From Ganoderma boninense (taxonomy: Eukaryota; Basidiomycota; Agaricomycetes; Polyporales; Polyporaceae): a stretch of 64,000 nt of DNA. Position 1 is the stretch's first letter. Each line of letters begins with the position of its first letter. The stretch lies in NCBI GenBank assembly GCA_002900995.3, contig CM035311.1:3348001-3412000 (forward strand), in the 5' to 3' direction. The notes under the pieces are model-generated. The model was given only the letters and a program-made list of their open reading frames with translations, was not told where the DNA came from and ran no database searches. Shown in pieces: positions 11,271 to 21,585 of the stretch. Position numbers and translations under genes: made by a program.

Positions 11271-12524
11271 TCACGACAACCAGGTGATCCACTTTTCCGA
11301 CCTCCTGTGTATGACGTCCGAGATCGCTTTCGCCACCACTCGCTCCGCCTGAACGGACGGGTGCAGCTCGTCGAACCTGTCCCGCACACCAAAGCGTCAG
11401 CACACCGCACCCCTCATGGATCCCCCATCCCACATGGCGACGTACCAGAGGAAGCTATCCTGGTCGGTCCCCGTCGCGTCCGTGCATACCCCCGGGTCAC
11501 CTGTGCTCTCATTCAGGTCGAAGACGCAAGAGTGCACGGCGCCCGTGACGTTGAGAGGCGCGGTGCCGTTCAGGTACAGCTGTGGGCGCGCGCGACCATG
11601 TCCGCGAAGAGGGAGTGCGAGTCGAAGAAGCCTGCAGCGCATGTAGTGAGTAACCACTCTGCTCGCTCCCTTCTGTCTCAGCTCACCGATGTGCGCGCCG
11701 TGTAGGGTCGGGGCGAGGAGCTGGAGCTCGAGGCGGGCGATGGCGTTGCCAGACGTGGTGAGCTCCTTCATGAAGACGCTCCACTCGGTCGTGTTGCGCT
11801 GCGCGGTCCAGTAGCGGTTCGGGTACGAGTCCGCCGAGTACAGCGGGGTGGCCTCGAGCGGGATCATCTGTGGCGTTTGTGTTGCGTTTTTGTTCGCCGT
11901 GTCATTCCGGTGAGCATCGCGCATTTCTCCTGCCAGTGCCATACAGTGCATTCAGACAGGATGACACTCACGTTCTGGAAGATGAAGTTCCGCGCGCCGC
12001 TGTCGTACATCGTCCGCACCCATTCCACCGCGCACGTCACCGTGTCTACGACCGTCACGCCCGGGGTCTGGCTCCCCGTCAGCAGCGCCCCAACCCCGAC
12101 GTCGTTCGTGCCGATCCAGAGCGTGTAGATCGTGTCCTCGGGCTTGAGCGCGGCGAGCGACCCGTTGGCCTTCTCGGCGAAGAAGGCCGGGAGCTGGGAC
12201 TCAAACACAGACGGGAAGGGGCGGTCGGTGAGGTTGTTGGAGCACGTCGCGCCGGACTTGGCGAAGGGGAACAGCCCGAAGTTGCCGTCCTCGGACGCGA
12301 AGACGGGCCACATGATCCCGCCGTCTGCGTGCCCATCCTGGTGGATGCCGACACGGTGAAGGTGAGTATTGCTAAATGTGGTGCGCGCATGAACTCACAA
12401 CGTCGGTGTAGGAGTCGCCAAAGGTGACAAGGTTTTTGATCTGGCCTGGGGCGGGCCCAGCGGCGAAGGCTGAGAGCGCTACAGCATTTGTGACGACAGC
12501 GATGGCGAGGAGATGGGGCAACAT
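11271..12524 (-). pseudogene. CE16 esterase, copy 2, frameshifted
   Basis: The gene has the same five-exon layout as the copy at 1919-3180, starting at the ATG at 12524 with a signal peptide (MLPHLLAIAVVTNAVALSA). The FGDSYTDV, GTND and DELHPS motifs are all present. In exon 4, after FFDSHSLFADM, two extra bases in a GC-rich dinucleotide run (about 11587-11600 on the plus strand) shift the frame and lead to an early stop before DELHPS, which would remove the catalytic Asp and His. The splice sites are intact. This is either a recent pseudogene or a sequencing error in a (CG)n run; the other three copies agree with each other at this point. The promoter TATA is at 12582-12587. Confidence 0.8.
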
Positions 12525-12529
12525 GCTGG

Positions 12530-12872
12530 GCGAGTTGTGCAGCTTTCGGCCTTACGGTATCCACTCCATTCCATTCCAGCTATTATATCCCCCGACGCCC
12601 GTCCTATTTTCCGTCAACAGAAGCACGCGGGATCCCGAGGCAGCTGCCACCTGACGAACCCATCCATCAACGTGTGCGGACGGGTGGCCGCGTAATGCAA
12701 GCGGAGGCACGAGTAGCAATAGGTCCCGGTATGCGTTTCCATCGTTGGCCTGACTGGGTTCTATTGATGGCATGAACGATGCAAGGACCATCTGGATAGG
12801 GTCCGGGGCGAGAACGGTAGCGCATGACCGCTGCTCTGCGGTCCGCCATGAGGGCGTCGGCATCTCCGTCTC
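12530..12872. repeat. Repeat block B, copy 2, truncated
   Basis: Similarity to the other B blocks (especially 60240-60590 in reverse) runs to about 12872 and then stops. This is the right-hand boundary of the left repeat block; everything from 12873 on is unrelated to B or C. Confidence 0.65.
12582..12587 (-). promoter_or_regulatory. TATA box of esterase copy 2
   Basis: The minus strand reads GATATAAT about 58-63 bp upstream of the ATG at 12524. It matches the boxes of the other three esterase copies. Confidence 0.55.
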
Positions 12873-13690
12873 TCACGAGCATCTTCTTGCGGCGGTCATG
12901 GGCCCGAGGATTCGCCAAGACGTCGACGCGTCCGTCACGCAACATATGCCGCGACGTCACGCGACTGTGACGATCTCTCGTTCTGCCCCGAAAGGAGGAA
13001 AGGAGGGGGAGGGAGGGATAATTCGAGTCCCGCGCGACCTGCCGCCCCCTCGCGCGGAGGTGCGCTGGGGTTGGGCTACTTGTCTTGGCGCAAGGCGACT
13101 CCTTCGAGAAGACGACCAAGCTCTAGCGAGCAATGAGCATCGAGCATCTCGTTGCTCATGACACGGCGCTCAGGGTGGCCGCAATCCATGACGGCGTTCG
13201 AGCGCAGAGCGACTCTGCAACGCCCTCGCCATCATCAGCGTCATTGGCGGAGCACTGGCAGAGACAACGGGTGACATGCACTCTTTGACTGACGGTCGGC
13301 GAGCTGAAGCATATAGTACTCGCAGGGTACTCGGCCTCTTTCGCGGGGGGGGGGCTTCTGGAAGCCACAATGTAAGCAAGCTGCGAGGCTCAACCCTGGG
13401 TCCGGTGAACACGCTGCAGCAGTCAGTGCTCCTCGGACGTACAGTCTTCTAAACTGCGTTTATGCCCAATTATTGATCATGGGTGATACGGCGATGCACG
13501 TGGACGAAGGCATTCACAGGGGACCGAGAGCGTGTGTAATGAATCGAGTCACATCCGGATGTTCAAATAATGATGCTTCTGTCGTCGCCCTCTCCTGCAC
13601 ACCTTCCCTTCCCCCAATGACGGTGGGCGTTTTCCCTCAACATCCATCCTTTAGCCCTCCATCAGGGCCTGTCCATCACCTCACCGCGCT
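12873..13690. other. Intergenic, no gene seen
   Basis: This stretch separates the repeat block from the first F-box gene. It holds a run of nine G at about 13347-13355 and no open frame with recognisable content. The last 100 bp or so is pyrimidine-rich and is probably the promoter and 5' leader of the F-box gene at 13691. Confidence 0.5.
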
Positions 13691-15065
13691 ATGCCTACAA
13701 CCCTCCCCATTGAAATAGTAGAACATACTATCGACTTCCTCCACGATGATGTCCATGCCCTCGCATCTTGTGCACTCGCTTCTCGCGCCCTACTCCCCAT
13801 AGCTTGCTTCCACATCTGGCGCGAGATCACTGTGCCTGTTCGCACTCACCCCCCAGATTCCCGAATGCAGGAGCTCATAGAAATCCTGGACACCAATACC
13901 GAGATCGCGCCTATTGTGCAGTCCTTGACCCTGAAGGGCGTCCCAACGCCCCAAGCTTGGGACCGCAAGGAGTATTGCTGGGACGATGCGTCGGGGACTA
14001 TGAGTCTCTGGGAGAGATTCCCGAACCTCCGGATCCTCACATTCCAATTCCTCAGGTTCGACAAGGGCCTCCACCAGCTGCTGCCCCTTGCCTATTCGCT
14101 GCCCCGTCTCGAGGACATCGCCGTGGTCAACTCGCAGGCGTTCCTCCCTCGGAGATACCCCGCCCGCCCGCCATTTCGCGACTCTGTTGTCGCGCTCGAT
14201 GCGCCGCCGAAGCTTAGGAGCCTCCGTGTCATGGGCCGCCCGATATCGTGGGCCTTCCTAGAGGACCTGGCGAAGCTGCTGCTCGAGCCGGGTATGCTTG
14301 CGCCCCTGGACACACTCGACCTGTCGTGCATCTCGCACAGCAGCAACTTCATGCGGGCGACTCGGGATCGCACCGACACGCTACCCTCGCAAGCGTGGGC
14401 CCCGGTCATCGCATCGCTCGGGCAGACGCTCCGGCACTGCACCCTCGGGCTGCTCGCGGCCGAGTGTTCTCGTACGTTCTATTTTTCTGTTCGTGCAATG
14501 GGCATGCTCGAGCTTACCTGCACTTCGGACGCGGTTGACCGCTTACTTGTCAGCGGCGAACCTCGCGAACCTCTACGAGAGCCTCAAACAGTGCACCCGC
14601 CTCCACTCCCTCGGCATCCAGTGCAGCGTCCTGACACCGAGGGACAATAACACCGGTCACTTCCCGTTCGTCTTCCTCGACATGCTCGCAGACGTGCTGT
14701 GGCCCCCTAGCGGAGGCCCGCACTCAGGTTCCTCAGCTACAGCTACAGCTACAGTGCCGTTTCCCGAGCTCGACATGCTCTCGGTCGGGTGGCGCCGCGC
14801 TCGGGAGCCTGTGCCGCCTGGCTGCGCGGACACGTGCAGGAAGCTCGCGCGCGCCCTCGAGAGCCGCTCAAGCAACGGCTTCAACTTGAAGCGCTTGGAC
14901 GTCACAGTGCAGACGGACTGGAAGAGGGGCACGAAACGTGGTGTGCAGCAGAGGAAGGTGGCAGAGCAGGAGCCAGTGGTACGGTCGTACTTCGACCAGG
15001 TTGTTGCGCCGGCGGGCACGGTGCAGCTCCGGGTCGAAATGACGGTGGATTTCTTGTGCCTGTAG
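13691..15065 (+). CDS. F-box-like protein, intact
   Basis: Two exons, 13691-14471 and 14554-15065, with an 82-bp intron, give 430 aa. The N-terminus (LPIEIVEHTIDFLHDD, then SRALLP...HIWREITVPV) is the F-box-like start typical of mushroom F-box families. The rest has leucine-rich, LRR-like stretches such as FPNLRILTFQFLRF and LDTLDLSC. F-box proteins recruit substrates to SCF ubiquitin ligases; the substrate is unknown. Splicing joins C|CG to give a Pro followed by ANLANLYESL, which matches the homologue at 46523-47803. A short AGCTAC tandem repeat near 14738-14756 encodes an Ala/Thr run. This is the best-preserved plus-strand member of the local family. Confidence 0.8.
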
Positions 15066-16033
15066 TGATGCAGGGCCCTGCCACCGGAGTGTAAGATACT
15101 CGGAGGCGGGAGGAAGACTCGGTTGTGTCAAGAGCCTGTTGGAGCCTACTCGAAGCTAGGAGGAAATAGCGGACCTCGACGGAGGCACTCGAGATTCGTC
15201 AGGTGCAAATGTTGGCCTGTCAAATTTGGACGCTGTACGTCAACTGCATTTGGCTGATTGTGTTTCGTCAACGAGCTGGACGGTCGTCGACTGGACAAGG
15301 ATAGGTAAGGGAGTCTAGATAGCCTCATCTTGGCAAACATGTCGTGCCACGGGCAATGCTGAGTGCGAGTTGAGCATTCGGGAGCCTGCCCGAGGTGACT
15401 TCTTGTATAGGAGAAGTTAGCTGTGGTAGCAAAACAAAAAGCAGCCAACTCCACCGGCCTGTGAGCGCAATGAGTAGTTGACATACTTAGAACCGTTGGC
15501 TGCGGTCCTCGATATCCTCTTGTTCAAGACTCAGCATCAGAGGAGGGATTCGGAGAAATTCGGAAAGTAGTCATCATGTCGACGTGTTCAACACCTTCAA
15601 CTTCAACTCGGTACAATTCGGCGGGTCTGAGAACCTGAAGTGAAGATTCAATTATGCTGGGAGCCCCAGAATATGTGTGGAGAGGAATATAAAACCAGAG
15701 CCATGCGGATGGAGGATGATCAAGGTGGGACCTGAAGCATTATTAAAATGCCGGCGACTTCGGGATTCGAACCCACCTCTGACAGGACTCGCTATTAGCT
15801 CCCAAGTGCCGTGGGACCGGCGTGGGTTACTACGACTGATGAGGAACGTCGAGGATGTCCTCAACACCGACCATCCCTTCCATCTCCTCCTCCTCTCCCG
15901 TATCCTGTTGTAGTCACCTTGGCTGACTCTATGTCTGTGGCCGACATTGTTGGATAGGCAATTTTACCAGGTTCGTTGTTCATGAGGTTGAAAGAGTCTC
16001 GCGCTGCTGATCATCCGTCAGGAATTACAACCT
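15066..16033. other. Intergenic region upstream of the second F-box gene
   Basis: No open frame of recognisable content. Apart from the tRNA-like segment at 15750-15821, the last 250 bp share pyrimidine-rich pieces with the upstream regions of the F-box copies at 18439 and 47803, so this part is likely promoter sequence duplicated with the genes. Confidence 0.5.
15750..15821 (-). other. tRNA-like segment with B box (degenerate tRNA or SINE piece)
   Basis: The minus strand has a perfect pol III B box (GGTTCGAATCC). The ends, GCCGG at 15821 and CCGGC at 15750, can pair as an acceptor stem 72 nt apart. The T stem pairs at four of five positions, but there are extra bases between T stem and acceptor stem and no clean anticodon arm, so this is not a functional tRNA. 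A related B-box sequence lies about the same distance upstream of the F-box gene at 46523-47803 (near 48090). Confidence 0.3.
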
Positions 16034-17365
16034 ATGGCCATGTCCATTCCCCTAGAGCTAGCGGAGTATGCAATTGACTTCCTCCATGACGATGTCCACG
16101 CCCTCGCAGCATGCGCTCTCGCTTCTCGCGCCCTCCTCCCGAGAGTTCGCTTTCACATCTGGCGCGAGATCACCGTACCCGTTGAAGTTGACCCCCTGCC
16201 GCATATCCGAATGCAACAACTATTGGAACTCCTACATAGGAACGCAAATATCGTCCTGATTGTTCAGTCTTTGACCCTGAAGGGTGTTCTGTCACTGCAA
16301 CCCCGGAACCGAATACGGCAACACTGGGACGACCCTGCCGGCACCATACGTCTCTGGGAGAAATTCCCGAACCTCCGGATCCTCAAATTCCAATTTCTCA
16401 GGTTCGACAAGGGGTTACACCAGTTGCTTCCCGTTGCTTACTCGCTGCCCAATCTCGAGGAGATCGCGGTGGAGACTTCGCATGCGATACTCCCCCGGGA
16501 ATGCGAGGCACGCCCCCCATATCGCGACTCTGTCGTTGCGCTCTACGCACCGCCCAAGCTTAGACGGCTCAGTCTCGTGGGACCATCGATATCATGGTCT
16601 TTCCTGGAGGGTCTGGCGAACCTCCTTCTCGAGCCTGGGATGCACGCACCTCTCGACACGCTCGACCTCTCGTGCATCTCCCACAGCAGCAACTTCAAAT
16701 TCACGACCTGGGACCGCACCGACACGCTTCTCTCACAGGCGTGGGCCCCAGTTATCGCATCGTTGGCGCAGACGCTTCACCATTGCACTCTCGGGCTGCT
16801 CTCAGAGGAGTGCTACCGTACGCCGTCTTTTCGTGTCAATGTATATGCACATGCACTTACCTAGGCTCCGTACCAGCCGCGAACCTCGTGAACCTCTACG
16901 AAACAGTGCACCCGTCTCCGGTCGCTCGGGATCGAGTGCTGGGTCGCGACGCCCCCAGAGGACAGCCGTGCCATCGGCCACCCCCGCTTCCTCTTCCTCG
17001 ACATGCTCGCGGACATGCTGGGGCCGTCCGGGATCCCCCCGATGTCGGACACGGGCACGCGCTCGCCCGTGCCGTTTCTGGAGCTCGACACGCTCTCGGT
17101 CGCATGGCGTGGGGCCCCGAAGCCCATCCCTCCAGGCTGCACGGACGCGTGCGAGAAGCTCGCGAGTGTCCTCGCAGACCGGTCGCGGTACCTGGCTCTG
17201 AAGCGGCTGAAGGTCACTGGTCGGACAGCCCGGCCGCAAGTTCCGTCCATGGGGGGGGGTGGGCAACGGGCGCGGGCGGCAGCGCACGAGCCCATGTTGC
17301 GGCCATGCTTCGAACGGGTTGAGGCGGCCGGAGTGCAGCTTCGGCTTCAGCTGTCCTTGGACTGA
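16034..17365 (+). pseudogene. F-box-like gene with an 8-bp frameshifting deletion
   Basis: Exon 1 (16034 to about 16815) is open and closely similar to the gene at 13691 (SIPLELAEYAIDFLHDD, ALASRALLP, HIWREITVPVE, LDTLDLSCISHSSNF). After an intron beginning GTACGC at about 16817 the second exon starts AANLVNLYE. Eight bases present in the 13691 gene are missing just after the codons for NLY (about 16908), so the rest (FLDMLADML..., ending QLRLQLSLD-stop at 17365) is in another frame. The later part is well preserved, which suggests recent loss. An extra unrecognised intron could in principle restore the frame. The start may be 16034 or the in-frame ATG at 16040. Confidence 0.7.
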
Positions 17366-17599
17366 TTGAGCAATGATTCATGAGGGGTGAGCAGCTTCGA
17401 AGAGTGACCATGTGTTCGATGGTGAATGTCCTTCGTTTCATATCGCTCACTCTGTTTTATGCCGCTCTAACACTCTTACTTATTGTATACGCGTGTAAGG
17501 CTCTGTGTGGCGGAAAATCGTAGTATTCATGTTGTCACTGACTAGTTGCCAGTCCGAGGCCATGACTATAGCCGACGCTCGCACGACGGTTTACTGACG

Positions 17600-17892
17600 G
17601 AGAGACGGGTCCGTGCAGTGGGGTATTGGTGGCGATGCATAACGTCGAGGGCCTCCTGCTGCTGCTACCTGTCGCGTTCGCGTTGCCCCATCTCGACGAG
17701 ATCGCCTCGGAGGTGACACCCCCTGTGGAATTCCCTTGGTGCCGGTTCAGATCATGCAGCTTGTCGGCCATCGCCCTCGCCGTGCCCGACATACTCAAGC
17801 GGCTCATCGTCACTGAAGGCTCGATCTCGTTGCCTTTCCTCGAGGCCATGGAAATGCTGCTTCGCGATCAGTGGATGAACGCGCCGTTCTGA
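17600..17892 (+). pseudogene. Internal fragment of an F-box-like gene
   Basis: The segment encodes a stretch similar to the middle of its neighbours (LLLLPVAFALPHLDEIA and ISLPFLEAMEMLLRDQWMNAPF, compared with LLPVAYSLPNLEEIA and ISWSFLEGLANLLLEPGMHAPL). No F-box N-terminus and no C-terminal exon are present. It is a truncated duplicate. Confidence 0.6.
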
Positions 17893-18438
17893 TTCGCGAG
17901 GGCTCCGAATTCGAATATTAATGTTCAAATGCGGCGAGGCCCGCGTGTGCCGAGTGCAGTGGCCAGGCTGAGGCCAGGCTGAGGTTGTCACCTTGAAGGT
18001 TCACATGGACATACAAAGCACTGTATAGGTTGTGTGTTCTTGTCAGCGTATTTCTGAGGAAGGAGTGAAGACATAGTAGTAAGTAGGAAGTACGTGCAAC
18101 CTGCGGAAGCTAGCCTCTCACTCTGCATCGCGAACTTGAGTTAAAGCTCAAATTTGTGCTTGTCCTGTGCTGCCCTCTCGAGCGGCTATTGTCGGCGCAT
18201 ACTTTGCTCGAGACCACCATCACCTCCTCCTCGTCTTCCTCGTCTCTCATGCTCTCACTTATTCTCCCTGTGTATTGACGATATTGAACAAAAGGAGATT
18301 TTGGGAGGCATTTCAGCACGAGAGGTATTATGCTCAGTTGGTTCAGTTGAGTCGTGTTCAGCTTTTCATGTTCGTCGTGGTCACCGTCAGCAACACGAGA
18401 AGAGTCCCGATTTGTACGCCTCTATCCTGCAATCACAC
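17893..18438. other. Intergenic, with a duplicated F-box promoter region (18150-18438)
   Basis: The first 250 bp show nothing. From about 18160 the sequence matches the region upstream of the F-box gene at 47803 (for example CTCGAGACCACCATCAC at about 18209, then a GATATTGAA...GGTTCAGTTGA block), so a promoter has been duplicated with the fragment that follows. Confidence 0.5.
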
Positions 18439-18712
18439 ATGTATTTGCTTATACCCCTCGAACTCGCTGAGTATCCATCGACTCTCCACGACGACGTCCA
18501 CACCATCGCGGCTTGCGCATTCTCTTCTCGCGTCCTCCTCCCAAGAGCTCGCTTTTGGGACTGGGGCGATGGTCCTTATGCTCATCGACGGCGACCTTTT
18601 ACACGCAGGGCTGCAAGGATTCTTGGAAATCCTAGGTACCAGCGCCGATGTCTCACTTACCATGACCCGGGCTTCGAAGCCTGCAAGACTGCTACTATTC
18701 GCCTGTACTGAA
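18439..18712 (+). pseudogene. N-terminal fragment of an F-box-like gene
   Basis: It starts with an ATG and encodes LLIPLELAEY...LHDDVHTIAACAFSSRVLLPRARF, the F-box N-terminus of this family, but small deletions break the frame within about 60 codons. Similarity to the family ends at about 18700, exactly where similarity of the downstream monooxygenase module begins (GGCAGGCGTATA at about 18724). The insertion of that module appears to have truncated this gene. Confidence 0.65.
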
Positions 18713-18825
18713 CACTGGCACTGGCAGGCGTATACCTGATTATTCTATCTCGAGACCAACATTATCTACTTCCCCTTGCGCACCTTCACCTCAAAAGGGC
18801 TCATGGCAGCGGGACACTATTCCTC

Positions 18826-20058
18826 TCACCCCTCTCGCTCACCCCCAGCTTTGGCCCGCGCCATCTGCTCCGCAAACCGCTTCAATGCCGCATCAGGCGC
18901 GTCAGGCCCCACGCACACGGCCAAGTTCCCATTCGCCTCCTCCGCGACGCGTCCCGCCATCGCACACATCCCCTCCTCAAACGCCGCGACCTTCTGCGCC
19001 ACTGCGCCCGCGTCCCCAAGCTTCCCCTCCTCGTGCAAGCCCGCAAGCGCTAGCCCGAGCTCGAGCCCGTCGAGTAGCGCGAGGTTCGCGCCTGCGCCCG
19101 CGAATGGGCTCATGAGGTGCGCCGCATCGCCCAGCAGCGTGACTCCAGGGACGTGGGCCCACCTGTGTCCGACAGGGAGTGTGTACAATGGACGAGGATA
19201 GATCGCGCTCTCGTCGCAGTAGTCGATGAGCTTCATCATCCACCCGGCCCACCCCGCGAACTGCTCCTTCAGGACCGCCTTGGCTGCGGCGGGGTCTGCG
19301 ACGGGGACAGCCCACGATTCGGGCGCGCGGAGCCAGGCGTACGTGCGGATCCGGCCGTCGCCGTTCACCTGCGCGCCGATCATGCGCGAGTCCTCCATCG
19401 CGAACATGCTGCCGCGCCCGATGTACGCCAGCGTGTCTGCGAGCGCGGGGAGCTGCGCCGTCTCTGGCGTGAGCGAGATCTCGACGCCGTTCACGCCCAG
19501 GTACTCGGGCGTCGCGGGCGAGACGAGCGCGCGCACCCGCGAGTTCGCTCCGTCTGCCCCGACGAGGAAGTCGGCGGTCGTCGTGGTGCCGTTGGTGAAG
19601 GTGAGCTCGTGCTGGCCAGCGCCGAGGGGGCGCACGGAAGCGAGGCCGTGGTCCCAGTTGATGAGGTGAGGGGGGATGGCGTCGAGGAGGATCTGGCGGA
19701 GGACGGTGCGGTCGATCTCGGGGCGCAGCTCTTCGCGGCTCCGTGGGGGCGCGCCGTCGCCACCGCGCTCCACGCGGATCGTCCCAGAGGCGTCGCAGAT
19801 CCGCCCCTCGTCGCCCTCGGGACGCGAGTGCTTGTCGAACTCGGCCTGGAGCCCGTTCTCGCGCAGCGCGCGCTGGCCGCTCTTCCACCCGAGATCGAGC
19901 GTCCCGCCGAGGTGGGCGCGGCTGCCGACATTTGTGTCGCGTTCGTAGAGGGTCGCGGGGATGCCGCGGCGGTGGAGGGTCAGAAGGATGGCAAGCCCTG
20001 CGAGGCCGCCGCCGATGATGGCGATGCGGGGCTGGCCGGAAGTGGAATTGGAGGACAT
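18826..20058 (-). CDS. FAD-dependent monooxygenase (group A flavoprotein), copy 1
   Basis: A single-exon gene of 410 aa starting at 20058 (MSSNSTSGQPRIAIIGGG). It shows the three signatures of group A flavin monooxygenases: the Rossmann GxGxxG at residues 16-21 (GGGLAGL), the DG motif (FLVGADGANSRVR) and the GD motif (LLGDAAHLMSPFAGAGAN). These enzymes hydroxylate aromatic or polycyclic compounds using NAD(P)H and O2; this subgroup resembles TetX-like and salicylate hydroxylase-like proteins, so detoxification or secondary metabolism is plausible, but the substrate cannot be read from sequence. It lacks the Glu-Gly hexamer repeat of the two sister copies and is the most diverged of the three. 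The frame on the opposite strand is a GC-rich shadow. Confidence 0.88.
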   Translation of the reverse strand: MSSNSTSGQPRIAIIGGGLAGLAILLTLHRRGIPATLYERDTNVGSRAHLGGTLDLGWKSGQRALRENGLQAEFDKHSRPEGDEGRICDASGTIRVERGGDGAPPRSREELRPEIDRTVLRQILLDAIPPHLINWDHGLASVRPLGAGQHELTFTNGTTTTADFLVGADGANSRVRALVSPATPEYLGVNGVEISLTPETAQLPALADTLAYIGRGSMFAMEDSRMIGAQVNGDGRIRTYAWLRAPESWAVPVADPAAAKAVLKEQFAGWAGWMMKLIDYCDESAIYPRPLYTLPVGHRWAHVPGVTLLGDAAHLMSPFAGAGANLALLDGLELGLALAGLHEEGKLGDAGAVAQKVAAFEEGMCAMAGRVAEEANGNLAVCVGPDAPDAALKRFAEQMARAKAGGEREG

Positions 20059-20970
20059 GTTTGGAAAATCGACTGTGGTGTGTTGTGAGTTGGGCTTGTT
20101 CGTTGCAGCGAATACGAGTGCCTGCCGGATGAAGAAGTGGCGGTTTGTGTTGTTCGACGACGACAGTTGACTCTAATGGTCCCTTATATGTGTCCTTCAA
20201 CTCTGATATGCCCGGCAGCAGTGCGTGGATGAGGCTTCATGTCGGCACACTCGATTATCGAGGAGCGGTCTGTGTACGTATGCCGTAGTCGCCATCGAGC
20301 GAACTTTCTAGCTCTTTACTTCGTCGGGGTTCCAGTGAGAGGTTATGGAGCTCCTGCGCAGCATATTACGTGTTTCGGGAGCCCGGCCGACTACGTTCGT
20401 CATGGTCCACGCCGCGGGCGAGTACACCAACCAACTAGTGTTTCTGCCTCAGAAATTGCAATTAAGTCATACGGAAACCCACGGACAGCTGTGGACAAAG
20501 ATGGTTTAGGATGACTTCGACGTTGACCAGCTTCGCCACGTCTGTTTAGCCTGACTCCCTGCCGGGAGAACGCGCAAGGCCGGCAGCGCCTGCGGCCACG
20601 TCCTGACGGAGAGGTGGGTAGATGTTGGACATTCGTGCTCGTGTAGAAGTATGAATGGAGCACGGAGTCACTCTGTGCGTGTGAGTGGTCAGTTTCTACT
20701 GTGTAGGCTTCCTGCGTTTCTTCGTTCCGGCGGCGGATACCTCGAGTGCGGACCAGCTGCGTCGCTCGCTGCCTTCTTAACACCCCTCTTCCCTTCTTTC
20801 ATGCCGTCAATTGCACAGTCGCTCGCGCTATGCTCCTCATCTCAATCGCAGTCCCACAAACTATCACATTTCCGTCTGTGTCGCAGTTCGCCGCACAATC
20901 ACGGCAGCACTACATACCGACTTTGCGAGCACCGTTGGCAGTCAACGCACACCAAGGATCGGAAACAAAC
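20059..20970. other. Intergenic: duplicated monooxygenase upstream region plus peptidase 3' flank
   Basis: From about 20240 to 20560 the sequence matches the upstream region of the monooxygenase at 21586-22845 (compare 23040-23340). From about 20760 it matches the 3' flank of the M35 peptidase at 39055-40249. No intact gene is seen. Confidence 0.55.
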
Positions 20971-21428
20971 TCAAGACTGCACAGGGTCGTTCTCCGCAAA
21001 GTACTCATGGTTGTCCGCGTTCATCATCATCGCTTCGCCCGGCTTGCTCCTTGCGAGCTCCTCCGCACCATCCTGTCCATAGGCGTAGTCTTCCGTACCG
21101 CCGTTCGCCGTGAAGTGGGACGCCTGAATGCGACCTCGCCATCAGACTGCAAGATCTCACGAAGACACGCAAGCCTAACCCGAACTCACAAACGCACCTC
21201 GTGGATGAGCGTCACCGCCTTAAAGTCCGTCCCCATCCTCCGTGCCGCATGCCAGAACGCCCCGCAGAAGTACACCTTGTCGAGCTCCCCAGGGTTGACC
21301 ATCGCGTACGTCCCCGGGTCGATGCATGAGCAGTCCTACGTGAAATTGTGCGCGGCGATGTGCGCAAAGTGGTCCTGCACGATGGCGTGTTGTGCATGTG
21401 TGTACATCCCAAACCACGTTTCATAAAG
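20971..21428 (-). pseudogene. M35 metallopeptidase, 3' fragment
   Basis: The minus strand encodes the catalytic end of the peptidase at 39055-40249. From about 21425 it reads WFGMYTHAQHAIVQDHFAHIAA, then a TAG stop at 21336-21338 inside a shortened copy of FTRFTYDCSC, then GTYAMVNPGELDKVYFCGAFW, LIHE, an intron and ASHFTANGGTEDYAYGQ, ending with the stop at 20971. The HExxH and GTxDxxYG motifs are still there. The whole N-terminal half is missing, lost at the junction with the monooxygenase module at about 21430. Confidence 0.75.
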
Positions 21429-21585
21429 CGCAGAAGACGCGTTCACTGGCAGCGGACTCACAGGGAATGGACTGCAATAATAACTGGCAGGCGTATATTG
21501 ATTATTGTAAGTGGGGGCATCTAGTATTATCCACCTTCCCCGCGCAACTTCCCTTCAAGGGACCCATAGCTATACAACATTCTGT

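Noticed and set aside
19117..20088. A 323-codon frame opposite the first monooxygenase (with similar frames opposite the other two copies)
   Set aside because: It is the antisense shadow of a GC-rich coding sequence; the flavin motifs lie on the other strand.
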